From contig NZ_JACFSK010000001.1 in assembly GCF_016100455.1 (NCBI RefSeq), forward strand, positions 2,225,771 to 2,289,770: a DNA stretch of 64,000 nt, given 5' to 3'. This document shows, in pieces, positions 47,006-56,268 of the stretch; position 1 is the first letter of the stretch, and the number at the start of each line of letters is the position of its first letter. Position numbers and translations under genes: made by a program. Source of the DNA: Bartonella sp. M0283. GTDB lineage: Bacteria > Pseudomonadota > Alphaproteobacteria > Rhizobiales > Rhizobiaceae. The notes under the pieces were generated by a model. That model saw nothing but the letters and a program-made list of their open reading frames with translations, did not search any database and was not told where the DNA came from.

Positions 47006-48103
47006 TCACGAAAGGCTTTCACAATAGTCTTTATACCCGAATTCACGTTGAACACGAATGGTTCCATCCAATTCTTTTATCGCAATAGCGGGCATATTAA
47101 GACCATTGAACCAATTTTTTTTCACCATTGTATAACCGGCGGCATCTTCTATCGACAAATGGTCTCCTATTTTCAACTTTTCAGGAAAACGGAAGGTTCC
47201 GAAAATATCGCCGGCAAGGCATGATTTGCCGCAAATCATAATTTCATGCGCCCCCTGATTTGGCGAAATTTTTGCTTTTTCCCGATAAACAAGAAGGTCA
47301 AGCATATGAGCTTCAATGGAACTGTCAACAATAGCGAGATCCTTGCCATTATGCATGGTGTCAAGAACCGTAACTTCAAGTGTTGCGCTATTGGTAATCG
47401 AAGCTTCTCCCGGTTCAAGATAAACCGTAACGCCATATTTATCCGAAAAACGTTTGAGCCTGTCGGCAAAAGCTTCAAGCGGATAATCTTTACCGGTAAA
47501 ATAAATACCGCCGCCGAGGCTGATCCATTGCACATGGTGAAAAAGTTGGCCAAATTTTTGTTCTATATCGGAAAGCATCCGGTCAAACAAAGCAAAATCG
47601 CCATTCTCGCAGTTATAATGAATCATAAAACCGTTGACGAGCGGCAAAACCGCTTCGATCTTTTCGTAACTTGTTTCGCCAAGACGGCTGAAAGGGCGCG
47701 CAGGGTCGGCAAGGTCGAAGCCGGAATAGCTTACTCCCGGATTTAAACGCAAACCTCTCCCGATATTTTCGGATTTTTTTTCAAATCGATGAAGCTGATT
47801 GATGGAATTGAATATGATTGTATCGGCATAAGTGATCACCTCATCAATCTCGTAATCGGCCCAGGCAACTGAATAGGCATGGGTTTCTTTGCCGAATTTT
47901 TCTTTTCCCAAACGAAGTTCATAAAGTGATGATGATGTGGTGCCATCCATATATTGCGCCATAAAATCGAAAACGCCCCATGTTGCAAAACATTTCAATG
48001 CCAGAAGCGATTTGGCACCCGACAAATCACGAAGACGCGCAATTTTTTCCATATTGCGTATCAACTTCGATTTATCGACAAGGTAATAGGGCGTTTGAAG
48101 CAT
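47006..48103 (-). CDS. nspC: Carboxynorspermidine decarboxylase
   Basis: A PLP-dependent decarboxylase of the alanine-racemase fold, 365 residues. It starts TPYYLVDKSKLIRNMEKI and has the PLP lysine in SLLALKCFATWGVFD near residue 33, the glycine-rich HHVQWISLGGGIYFTG near 215, and an active-site cysteine in CGKSCLAGD near 300. The ATG at 48103 has AGGA seven bases away, against a longer frame from 48169. With the neighbouring synthase it completes the SAM-independent route to spermidine or norspermidine. Confidence 0.92.
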   Translation of the reverse strand: MLQTPYYLVDKSKLIRNMEKIARLRDLSGAKSLLALKCFATWGVFDFMAQYMDGTTSSSLYELRLGKEKFGKETHAYSVAWADYEIDEVITYADTIIFNSINQLHRFEKKSENIGRGLRLNPGVSYSGFDLADPARPFSRLGETSYEKIEAVLPLVNGFMIHYNCENGDFALFDRMLSDIEQKFGQLFHHVQWISLGGGIYFTGKDYPLEAFADRLKRFSDKYGVTVYLEPGEASITNSATLEVTVLDTMHNGKDLAIVDSSIEAHMLDLLVYREKAKISPNQGAHEIMICGKSCLAGDIFGTFRFPEKLKIGDHLSIEDAAGYTMVKKNWFNGLNMPAIAIKELDGTIRVQREFGYKDYCESLS

Positions 48104-48279
48104 TTTTAAATCCTGCAATATCCGGTTCTGTCCGATGGCTCTTGAAGCCTCGACCACATATAGAAACACATTCCTATAAGAGCAAATATGTTCTTCATTA
48201 ACTATAGCAAAAAAGAGTCCGGTTTTCTCGATTTGATGTCTGCTATAGTCTTCATGTGTCGTTCCGGGAAGGATTCTTA

Positions 48280-48738
48280 ATGCGTAAATTCAATAAACCT
48301 TTTTACTTGTTTGTCGGACTGCCAGTGATCGGTTTGGTTGCGACATTTTCATCACTTGCTTCCGATCTTGATGAGAATCTCGTCGTTGCGCAAAACACCA
48401 GAACGACCGGATCGTCAGCCATTACCAGTACGAGCCGAGGCGAATTGAACGGTTTCAAAGGCTATCGCCATCACCGTACCGGTTATAGAAAGCATACAGA
48501 TGGCTGGTGGTATCCGGAAGCAGCGTTTCAACCGGGCGCACACGCCGATAGCACCAGTGTGAAACCTAAAAAAGCTCAACAAAAATCCAGAAAAGACGAC
48601 GATAAACCATGGCTTATCAAAAACCATGTCGATTTTTGTTCGTCAAAATATAAGTCCTATACAAGTTCCGATAACAGCTATCAGCCTTTTGACGGTCCGC
48701 GAAAACAATGTGTATCGCGCTATTACAGTCCGAAATGA
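48280..48738 (+). CDS. BA14K-type exported protein
   Basis: A 152-residue protein with an N-terminal signal or anchor (residues 8-28). A basic, histidine-rich middle (KGYRHHRTGYRKHTDGWWYPEAAF) leads to a C-terminal motif DFCSSKYKSYTSSDNSYQPF followed by DGPRKQC, which matches the BA14K family repeat (Brucella 14-kDa immunoreactive protein). The two motif cysteines probably pair. ATG 48280 has AGGA six bases upstream, better than GTG 48256. Expected location is periplasm or surface. Confidence 0.8.
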   Translation: MRKFNKPFYLFVGLPVIGLVATFSSLASDLDENLVVAQNTRTTGSSAITSTSRGELNGFKGYRHHRTGYRKHTDGWWYPEAAFQPGAHADSTSVKPKKAQQKSRKDDDKPWLIKNHVDFCSSKYKSYTSSDNSYQPFDGPRKQCVSRYYSPK

Positions 48739-48792
48739 AAATCGTCTGATTGATGGCAATCGAACTTTATAAACGCTGCAATCCGGTTCAAT

Positions 48793-48826
48793 GAGAAAAA
48801 TTTGGAAAAAACGATAAATTTTTCTC
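48793..48826. terminator. AT-rich hairpin after the BA14K gene
   Basis: GAGAAAAATTT (48793-48803) pairs perfectly with AAATTTTTCTC (48816-48826), 55 bp after the stop. It is plausible as a terminator although no long T-run follows. Confidence 0.5.
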
Positions 48827-48954
48827 TGTTAAGCTTTTGAAAAGGCTTGCGTCATATGCTTGAAACCATCCAATATGGAGTTGAGGTAATACCGATTCAT
48901 TTCCGGTGACCTATATAGAAACGAGGCCCCGAAAAACAGGATGGTGTATAGATA

Positions 48955-51876
48955 ATGACAACACGGGAAGCAATCTTGATATTGCTGGTAATACTTCCCT
49001 TTGTCGGTAGTGCCATTATCGGTTTTTTTCGTTCTACAGCAAAAAACAATGAAGCATGGTTTGTTGGTGCGATTGCGCTTATGGCACTGTTTTGCACCAT
49101 TATGCTCTATCCGGCCATTTCAGCCGACAATGTTATAAGACTTGATATTTCATGGTTGCCGCAATGGGGATTGAATTTCACCTTGCGGATAGATGGGTTT
49201 TCCTGGTTGTTTGCACTTCTGATAACGGGTATCGGCCTGCTCGTTGTTGTCTATGCCCGTTATTATATGAATCCGGCCGATCCCGTGCCGCGTTTTTTTT
49301 CATTCCTGCTTGCTTTTATGGGCTCGATGCTCGGAATGGTGTTGTCGGGCAATATTGTTCTCCTCGTTATTTTCTGGGAACTCACCAGTATTTTCTCGTT
49401 TTTGCTGATTGGCTATTGGTATCATAATGCAAGTGCACGTGACGGTGCACGCATGGCTCTGACTGTAACAGGATTCGGCGGCTTTGCACTTCTTGTCGGC
49501 ATGTTGATTATCGGTCACATTGTCGGCAGTTATGATTTGGATGTGGTGTTAAATTCGGGTTCACTCATCAAGAGAAGCCCGCTTTATATTCCGGCACTTG
49601 TCTGCGTGCTTCTCGGAGCATTGACAAAGAGCGCACAATTTCCGTTCCATTTCTGGCTCCCTAATGCAATGGCCGCGCCAACGCCGGTTTCTGCCTATCT
49701 CCATTCGGCAACAATGGTCAAAGCCGGTGTGTTTCTTATGATTCGGTTCTGGCCGGTATTGTCAGGAACAGAAGCTTGGTTCTGGATTATCGGGCTTTGC
49801 GGCTTGATCACGCTTTTGATTGGAGCCTATTTTGCCATGTTCCAACAAGACCTTAAAGGTCTGCTTGCCTATTCGACAATCAGTCATCTGGGGTTAATAA
49901 CCACGCTCTTAAGTCTTGCAAGTCCGCTTGCTTGCGTTGCAGCGATTTTTCATACCGTCAACCATGCCATTTTCAAGGCATCATTATTTATGGCAGCGGG
50001 CATTATCGACCACGAAACGGGAACCCGCGATATGCGCAAATTGTCGGGGCTTTTCCGCTATATGCCGTTTACCGGTACGCTGGCGCTGGTTGCAAGTGCT
50101 GCCATGGCAGGTGTGCCGCTTCTCAACGGCTTCATATCGAAGGAAATGTTTTTTGCCGAAGCGGTTGAAGTCCATCTGGAATCCTGGCTCGACAAAAGTA
50201 CACCCTATCTTGCAACGCTGGCGGGATTGTTGAGTGTTACCTATTCGGTGCGTTTTATCCACGGAGTATTTTTTGGCGGAAAACCGCATGATTTGCCAAA
50301 AACGCCGCACGAACCCCCGCATTTCATGCGTTTTCCAATCGAGTTGTTGGTATTTTTATGCCTTCTCATCGGCATATTTCCGAAATTTGCCATTGGTGGC
50401 ATTTTGGGAACAGCGGTCCATTCTGTATTGGGGGCAGAAACGCCGCATTATGATCTGGCTTTATGGCATGGTTTCAATACGCCGCTTGTCATGAGCCTCG
50501 TTGCTTTGATCGGCGGACTGATACTTTATATTCTCACGCGCAAATATCTGAAATCCTGTGAAGGTGGTCCGCCATTTTTCAGACATTTGAAAGGGCAGCG
50601 TATTTTTGAACGCGTATTGGTAACAATATCATGGAAATGGGCGCGTTCGGCCGAGGCTTTTCTTTCTACCCGTCGTCTGCAAGTGGAAGCACGCTGGATT
50701 ATCCTTGCGCCAATCGTTGCACTCTTGTTGTTGATTGCCGGCAATCAATGGATTGACGCGGGTGCATTGCCGCTTTTTCCGCTTGACCTACCATTTTTAA
50801 TTATCTGGTTGATCGGTGGTGTTTGCGCAATATTGGTTGCGTGGCAGGCAAAATTCCACCGTTTTGCTTCGTTGATACTTTTAGGTGTTACGGGGCTTAT
50901 GACCTGTGCCACATTCCTGTGGCTTTCAGCACCCGATCTTGCATTGACACAACTGGTTGTGGAGGTTGTTACAACCGTTCTTTTGCTTTTGGGGCTCAGG
51001 TGGCTACCCAAACGCTTGCAAGCACCTGATCCTATGCCGGACGGTTTCACACCTTGGTTGAGAAGAGGCCGCGATTTGCTCATTGCTATTGCCGGCGGGG
51101 GCGGTTTGGCGTGGCTTTCCTATTGTGTGATGACCCGTCCGCAAGGCGAAACAATTTCAGACTTTTTCCTCACCCATTCCTATTCCGATGCGGGTGGTCG
51201 CAATGTCGTTAATGTACTTCTCGTGGATTTTCGTGGCTTTGACACGATGGGTGAAATAACGGTGCTTGGCATTGTGGCGCTCACCGTTTTTGCCCTTTTG
51301 AGGCGTTTCCGTCCGGCAGTTGAAAGCATTGAGGCACCGACACAACAACAGGTCCAGTCGGCTTTTGACGAAGCAAGGCCCGACCGCAAGGTTGGTGATA
51401 CCGTTTCCGATTATCTTGTTATTCCACGCATTATCATGCATTGGCTTTTTCCGGTTATTATGGCCTTCGCCGTCTATTTGTTTATGCGCGGGCATGATTT
51501 GCCTGGTGGCGGTTTTGCCGGCGGTGTCACTATGGCCATCGGATTTATTCTGCAATATGTGGCTTCAGGAACGCGGTGGGTGGAAAGTCATCTGAAAGTT
51601 TTACCGCTGCGCTGGATCGGATTCGGTATTCTTCTGGCTTTGGTAACAGGCGTCGGTTCATGGGTCTTCGGCTATCCGTTTCTTACCTCCTATTTTCAAT
51701 ATACGAAGATTCCTTTCATCGGAAAAATGCCGACAGCCAGTGCTATGGCGTTCGACCTCGGTGTCTTTTCACTCGTTGTCGGTGCAACTGTGCTGATGCT
51801 CATCGCGATAGCGCACCAATCAATCCGGCATTATCGCGTTGGTAAAAGAACTGCGGAAAAAGAGGAGGGACGCTGA
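48955..51876 (+). CDS. mrpA: Mrp-type cation/proton antiporter subunit A, fused with B
   Basis: A 973-residue membrane protein. Residues 1-500 are the NuoL/MrpA-type proton channel with the buried glutamate in IFWELTSIFSFLLIG near 141 and the lysine in LTKSAQFPFHFWLPNAMAAPTP near 222. Residues about 600-790 are the MrpA C-terminal extension. Residues about 820-950 are an MnhB domain with FMRGHDLPGGGFAGGVTM. No separate mrpB exists, so A and B are fused, as in rhizobial PhaA-type systems. It opens a six-gene overlapping operon for Na+ or K+ extrusion. Confidence 0.95.
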   Translation: MTTREAILILLVILPFVGSAIIGFFRSTAKNNEAWFVGAIALMALFCTIMLYPAISADNVIRLDISWLPQWGLNFTLRIDGFSWLFALLITGIGLLVVVYARYYMNPADPVPRFFSFLLAFMGSMLGMVLSGNIVLLVIFWELTSIFSFLLIGYWYHNASARDGARMALTVTGFGGFALLVGMLIIGHIVGSYDLDVVLNSGSLIKRSPLYIPALVCVLLGALTKSAQFPFHFWLPNAMAAPTPVSAYLHSATMVKAGVFLMIRFWPVLSGTEAWFWIIGLCGLITLLIGAYFAMFQQDLKGLLAYSTISHLGLITTLLSLASPLACVAAIFHTVNHAIFKASLFMAAGIIDHETGTRDMRKLSGLFRYMPFTGTLALVASAAMAGVPLLNGFISKEMFFAEAVEVHLESWLDKSTPYLATLAGLLSVTYSVRFIHGVFFGGKPHDLPKTPHEPPHFMRFPIELLVFLCLLIGIFPKFAIGGILGTAVHSVLGAETPHYDLALWHGFNTPLVMSLVALIGGLILYILTRKYLKSCEGGPPFFRHLKGQRIFERVLVTISWKWARSAEAFLSTRRLQVEARWIILAPIVALLLLIAGNQWIDAGALPLFPLDLPFLIIWLIGGVCAILVAWQAKFHRFASLILLGVTGLMTCATFLWLSAPDLALTQLVVEVVTTVLLLLGLRWLPKRLQAPDPMPDGFTPWLRRGRDLLIAIAGGGGLAWLSYCVMTRPQGETISDFFLTHSYSDAGGRNVVNVLLVDFRGFDTMGEITVLGIVALTVFALLRRFRPAVESIEAPTQQQVQSAFDEARPDRKVGDTVSDYLVIPRIIMHWLFPVIMAFAVYLFMRGHDLPGGGFAGGVTMAIGFILQYVASGTRWVESHLKVLPLRWIGFGILLALVTGVGSWVFGYPFLTSYFQYTKIPFIGKMPTASAMAFDLGVFSLVVGATVLMLIAIAHQSIRHYRVGKRTAEKEEGR

Positions 51877-52217
51877 TGGAAATTGTTCTTTCTCTCGGTA
51901 TCGGTGTGCTTGCAGGTTCAGGAATCTGGCTCCTTTTGCGGCCAAGAACCTATCAGGTCATTCTAGGGCTTTCGCTTATTTCCTATGCGGTCAATCTGTT
52001 TATTTTTTCAATGGCGCGTCCCCGCTCGAATGCAGCACCGATTGTTGACCCTTCCAATCCTGTCAATCCGGCAAATTATGCCGATCCGATACCGCAAGCG
52101 CTGGTTCTTACAGCCATTGTGATCGGTTTTGCGACAACCGCATTATTTCTTGTTATTTTGCTGGTTTCACGAGGGCTAACCGGTTCGGACCATGTCGATG
52201 GAAGGGAAAATAAATGA
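51876..52217 (+). CDS. mrpC: Mrp antiporter subunit C
   Basis: A 113-residue NuoK-like subunit with three helices. It shows the LRPRTYQVILGLSLISYAVNLFIFSMA segment and the conserved PIPQALVLTAIVIGFATTALFLVI near residue 75. It overlaps mrpA by one base (TGATG) and mrpD by four. Confidence 0.94.
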   Translation: MEIVLSLGIGVLAGSGIWLLLRPRTYQVILGLSLISYAVNLFIFSMARPRSNAAPIVDPSNPVNPANYADPIPQALVLTAIVIGFATTALFLVILLVSRGLTGSDHVDGRENK

Positions 52218-53893
52218 TCAATTATTTTCTTCACCATCTCGTTATTCTGCCCATTCTCCTTCCTATTGCGACTGCGGCACTTCTGCTTTTTTACGATGAG
52301 AGACGCCGCAAACTCAAATTATGGATAAGCCTTTCTTCAATAGGGCTACTTGTTCTTGTTTCGATCGGATTGATCGGGCGAGCTATTGATTTTTCACCCC
52401 ATGCAGAGGTTTATAACCTCGGAAATTGGCAAGCTCCTTTCGGAATAGTTCTGGTGCTTGACCGGTTAAGTGCAGCTATGGTTTTTCTGGCAAGCATTCT
52501 TGCGGTGGCTTCATTGGTATTTTCGGCTGCCCATTGGCATAAAGCCGGACCACATTTCCATTCTCTTATGCAATTCATGATTGCCGGTGTAAACGGCGCA
52601 TTCCTGACCGGTGATCTGTTCAATCTCTTTGTGTTTTTTGAAGTTATGTTGACAGCATCCTATGGGCTTGCCCTCCACGGTAGCGGGCAGGCAAAGGTGC
52701 GCGCCGGTATGCATTATGTGGTGATCAATCTTATTGCCTCTTCGTTTTTTCTGATTGGCGCAGCCCTCATTTACGGTGTTTGCGGAACATTGAATATGGC
52801 CGATCTTGCGTTGAAGCTCCAAACTCTCAAATCGGCCGATCGTATTATTTTTGAGTCCGGCGCGGCAATTCTCGGAATTGCCTTTCTGGTCAAAGCCGGC
52901 ATGTGGCCACTCAACTTCTGGCTGACACCGACTTATAGTTCTGCTGCTGCACCAGTCGGTGCAACATTTGCTATTTTGAGCAAGGTCGGAATTTACGTTG
53001 TTTTGCGGCTTACATTATTGGTCTTTGGAACAAATGGCGGAACTTTGACCGGTTTTGGCAATGACATATTGTTTTATGGCGGGCTCGCAACTTTGATATT
53101 CGGTTTTATTGGAGTGCTTGCAAGTCAGGCTCTGGGACGGCTTGCCTCCTATAGCGTTCTGGTTTCATCGGGAACGCTGCTTGCGGCTATCGGAACCGGC
53201 AATGCTTCGCTCACCGCTGGCGCGCTTTTTTATATTGTCTCTTCCACTTTGTCGCTTGCGGCATTTTTTCTCCTCGTCGAACTCGTCGAACGCAGTCAGG
53301 ATACAGCAGCCAATGTTCTTGCGGTAACAATGGAAGTTTATGGCGAAGACGAGGAAGATGAAGAGGATGAAGTCGGCACTTATATTCCGGCAACGCTTGC
53401 AATTCTCGGAGCATGTTTCGGAATAACGGCTATTCTCATTATCGGTATGCCGCCATTTTCGGGGTTTGTCGCAAAATTCATGATGATTACCGGTGTCTTC
53501 AATCCGGACGGATTAAACGGTAATGGTTATCAACCAAGCGCGAGGGATTGGACTTTTGTCGCTCTTCTCATCTTTTCCGGTTTTGCCGCACTTATCGCCA
53601 TGACGAGAACCGGCATCCGCACTTTCTGGGCGTCGATTGAAGGGAAAGTGCCACGCGTGCAAGTAATAGAATTTGCGCCCGTTGCAGGCTTGCTCGGCTT
53701 GTGTCTTTTGTTGACCATTGCTGCCGGTCCGGTTGCTGGCTATATGGGAAAAGCGGCTGAAGAACTGCATCATCCGCAAAATTATATCGACAGTGTTTTG
53801 CCGCAGGCAAACGTAGCCGTAAGCCCCAACCCGTCAAAAGAAATGACAGCGGGACTTATTGATAAGGTTGAAGTGGAAAGGGGTATGAAATGA
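52214..53893 (+). CDS. mrpD: Mrp antiporter subunit D
   Basis: A 559-residue NuoM/NuoN-like proton-conducting subunit with about 14 helices. Conserved residues are the glutamate in LFVFFEVMLTASYGLALHG near 145 and the lysine in FLVKAGMWPLNFWLTPTYSSA near 230. A cytosolic loop contains the strongly acidic run EDEEDEEDE near residue 378, which could bind cations. It overlaps mrpC and mrpE by four bases each. Confidence 0.95.
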   Translation: MINYFLHHLVILPILLPIATAALLLFYDERRRKLKLWISLSSIGLLVLVSIGLIGRAIDFSPHAEVYNLGNWQAPFGIVLVLDRLSAAMVFLASILAVASLVFSAAHWHKAGPHFHSLMQFMIAGVNGAFLTGDLFNLFVFFEVMLTASYGLALHGSGQAKVRAGMHYVVINLIASSFFLIGAALIYGVCGTLNMADLALKLQTLKSADRIIFESGAAILGIAFLVKAGMWPLNFWLTPTYSSAAAPVGATFAILSKVGIYVVLRLTLLVFGTNGGTLTGFGNDILFYGGLATLIFGFIGVLASQALGRLASYSVLVSSGTLLAAIGTGNASLTAGALFYIVSSTLSLAAFFLLVELVERSQDTAANVLAVTMEVYGEDEEDEEDEVGTYIPATLAILGACFGITAILIIGMPPFSGFVAKFMMITGVFNPDGLNGNGYQPSARDWTFVALLIFSGFAALIAMTRTGIRTFWASIEGKVPRVQVIEFAPVAGLLGLCLLLTIAAGPVAGYMGKAAEELHHPQNYIDSVLPQANVAVSPNPSKEMTAGLIDKVEVERGMK

Positions 53894-54381
53894 AACGCAT
53901 AATCCCCTATCCGCTGCTGACCTTGTCGCTTCTTCTCATGTGGATGATTTTGAACGGCTTTACCTTGGGGCAGGGGGTCATCGGCATTGTCGTTGGCATT
54001 GCAGGCGGGTTTTTAATGCGGTTATTAAAACCGCAGAAGGTACATATCCATAATTGGGGCTCGGTTATAAAGCTGTTTTTCCGTGTTACGCTGGATATCG
54101 TAAAGTCGAATTATGATGTTGCTCTCTATGTGCTTTTTAGCGGTGCAAAACGGAAACAATCTGGCTTCATCACTGTTCCGCTTGAACTTAAAAACCATAC
54201 CGGACTTGCTGTACTATCCTGTATTATGACGGCAACACCCGGGACTGCCTGGATTGCCTATCACAGCAAGGAAAGTAGTCTTCTTGTCCATATTCTTGAT
54301 CTTGATATGGATAATGAAAATTATTGGAGAGATTTCATTAAAAATCGTTACGAAAGTCTGCTTCTGGAGATATTCCAATGA
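53890..54381 (+). CDS. mrpE: Mrp antiporter subunit E
   Basis: A 163-residue subunit with two N-terminal helices and a conserved cytosolic part, VPLELKNHTGLAVLSCIMTATPGTAWI near residue 96, the hallmark of MrpE. It is required for antiporter assembly in studied systems. The ATGA overlaps with mrpD and mrpF show a tightly coupled operon. Confidence 0.94.
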   Translation: MKRIIPYPLLTLSLLLMWMILNGFTLGQGVIGIVVGIAGGFLMRLLKPQKVHIHNWGSVIKLFFRVTLDIVKSNYDVALYVLFSGAKRKQSGFITVPLELKNHTGLAVLSCIMTATPGTAWIAYHSKESSLLVHILDLDMDNENYWRDFIKNRYESLLLEIFQ

Positions 54382-54659
54382 GTATTGTTATTCTTTATTG
54401 GGGCATCAATATTGCGCAATTGTTTCTGGGACTTGCGATGATATTGGCGTTTATTCGCCTGATCCGTGGACCGCGTGCTCAGGACAGAATTTTGGGCCTT
54501 GATGCCCTTTATACGGCGACACTGATGTTGTTTGTCACTTTTGGTATGCGTAGTGGCACAACTGTTTATTTCGATTCCGCATTGGTGATTGGCCTTTTGG
54601 GTTTTGTTTCAAGTTCGGCTTTGGCCAAATTTCTGATGCGCGGGGAAGTGATCGAATGA
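54378..54659 (+). CDS. mrpF: Mrp antiporter subunit F
   Basis: A 93-residue subunit with three helices and the conserved FIRLIRGPRAQDRILGLDALYT near residue 28. It overlaps mrpE and mrpG by four bases. Confidence 0.94.
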   Translation: MSIVILYWGINIAQLFLGLAMILAFIRLIRGPRAQDRILGLDALYTATLMLFVTFGMRSGTTVYFDSALVIGLLGFVSSSALAKFLMRGEVIE

Positions 54660-55072
54660 TTGAAGACTTTCCTCTCTGGCTTTCTATCGTCATTGTGTTT
54701 TTCCTGCTTTTAGGCTCAGGGCTGACATTGATCGGCGCCATCGGTCTTAATCGTGCAAAAAGCTTTTATGAACGTTTACATATGCCAACGCTTGGTACAA
54801 GCTGGGGTGTCAGCGGCATTATCATTGCCTCGATTATCTATTCAACAGTGAGTGGTCACAAACTCTTTTCCCATTCCATATTGCTTGCAATATTTATTAT
54901 CGTGACAACACCTGTCACACTCATGTTGTTATCGCGGGCAGTCATGCAGCGCGATCAATCCTCCAATTCAACCGAATTGCCGGAGAAAATGCGCTATCAA
55001 AAGATTGACGATTCTTTGCCGACGCCGCAAGAGCTTCTCGAAAAAACGCCGAGCCTTGATGATTTCAAGTAA
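54656..55072 (+). CDS. mrpG: Mrp antiporter subunit G
   Basis: A 138-residue subunit with three helices and the family motif IGLNRAKSFYERLHMPTLGTSWGVSG near residue 30, plus a polar cytosolic tail of about 40 residues (residues 100-138). It is the last gene of the operon. No strong intrinsic terminator is obvious after it; a 247-bp gap separates it from convergent tyrA. Confidence 0.94.
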   Translation: MIEDFPLWLSIVIVFFLLLGSGLTLIGAIGLNRAKSFYERLHMPTLGTSWGVSGIIIASIIYSTVSGHKLFSHSILLAIFIIVTTPVTLMLLSRAVMQRDQSSNSTELPEKMRYQKIDDSLPTPQELLEKTPSLDDFK

Positions 55073-55319
55073 ATTGTGAAACCTGCAGTCATGTATTGTT
55101 CGGAAAAATGCCGAAGCAATTATCCGATATGATTGATAATTTGACTGCTTGATTTTGGGGCTTAAAAAACGGCGAATATTTTGTGCCACATGCCCTTCAA
55201 TTACATCGCCGGAAAAGCCGCAATCCTATTATATCCGGACAATAGAAAATCGAATTATAGAAAAGAATGTAAAGAAGCGCATCTGGTCTTGGTCAAATGC
55301 ACTTCCTTTTCAAAATGGA

Positions 55320-56264
55320 TTATTTTTTCAGATCTTCGGGGTGTTTGCGAGCAACCTGACGACCGAAATCCGGTGCATCAACTTCCTGTCCCGCATCAAT
55401 AATGCCGCGTCTTACCGCACGTGTACGCGTGAAAAGATCAAATAGAGCCTGCCCGTCCCCCCAGCGGATTGCGCGTTGGAGTGAAGCGAGGTCTTCACTG
55501 AAACGTCCGAGCATTTCAATGATAGCGTCTTTATTGTTCAGGCAAATGTCGCGCCACATTGTCGGGTCGGAAGAGGCAAGACGGGTAAAATCGCGAAAAC
55601 CGGAAGCCGAATAGGCAATAACTTCGGAATTGGTGACTTTTTCAAGGTCGCTGGCAGTGCCGACAATGTTATAGGCAATAAGATGTGGCAGATGCGATGT
55701 GATTGCCAGAACCAGATCGTGATGTTCGGGATCCATTCTGTCAACTTTTGCACCACAGGCTTCCCAGAATTGCGTCAATTTGGCGATTGCTTTTTCATCT
55801 GTTCCGGGAAGCGGGGTCAAAATGCACCAGCGATTGATGAAAAGATCAGCAAAACCGGCATCGGGACCGGAAAATTCCGTACCGGCAATCGGGTGACCAG
55901 GGATAAAAATAACATTATCGGGCAGTTCCGGTTTCATCTGGCGGATAACCGATGCTTTGGTAGAACCGACATCGGTAACAATGGCACCGGGTTTTAGATG
56001 TGGTGCAATTTCCTTTGCAACCTGACCGGATGAACCGACCGGCACCGAAACAATAACAAGATCGGCATCTTCAACCGCTTTGCCATTGTCGGTGGTATAG
56101 CTGTCACCGAGTTTAAGTTCGCGTGCCCGTTCAAGCGTTGTGCCTGTGCGGGTGGAAATGGCAATATGATCGGCCAATTTTTTTTCACGGATAACACGGG
56201 CAAGAGAAGAGCCGATAAGGCCGATACCGATAAGGGCGATTTTTTTAAATTTCACTTCAGACAT
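55320..56264 (-). CDS. tyrA: Prephenate/arogenate dehydrogenase
   Basis: A 314-residue NAD(P)-dependent enzyme of the TyrA family that makes 4-hydroxyphenylpyruvate or tyrosine. The nucleotide loop IALIGIGLIGSSLARVIREK is at the N-terminus. The active site has FIPGHPIAGTEFSGPDAGFADLF near residue 120 and the catalytic-helix region HHDLVLAITSHLPHLIAYN near 185. There is no chorismate mutase or ACT domain. It follows hisC by four bases, a pairing typical of Rhizobiales, where the aminotransferase may also act on aromatic precursors. Confidence 0.93.
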   Translation of the reverse strand: MSEVKFKKIALIGIGLIGSSLARVIREKKLADHIAISTRTGTTLERARELKLGDSYTTDNGKAVEDADLVIVSVPVGSSGQVAKEIAPHLKPGAIVTDVGSTKASVIRQMKPELPDNVIFIPGHPIAGTEFSGPDAGFADLFINRWCILTPLPGTDEKAIAKLTQFWEACGAKVDRMDPEHHDLVLAITSHLPHLIAYNIVGTASDLEKVTNSEVIAYSASGFRDFTRLASSDPTMWRDICLNNKDAIIEMLGRFSEDLASLQRAIRWGDGQALFDLFTRTRAVRRGIIDAGQEVDAPDFGRQVARKHPEDLKK

Positions 56265-56268
56265 TTTT

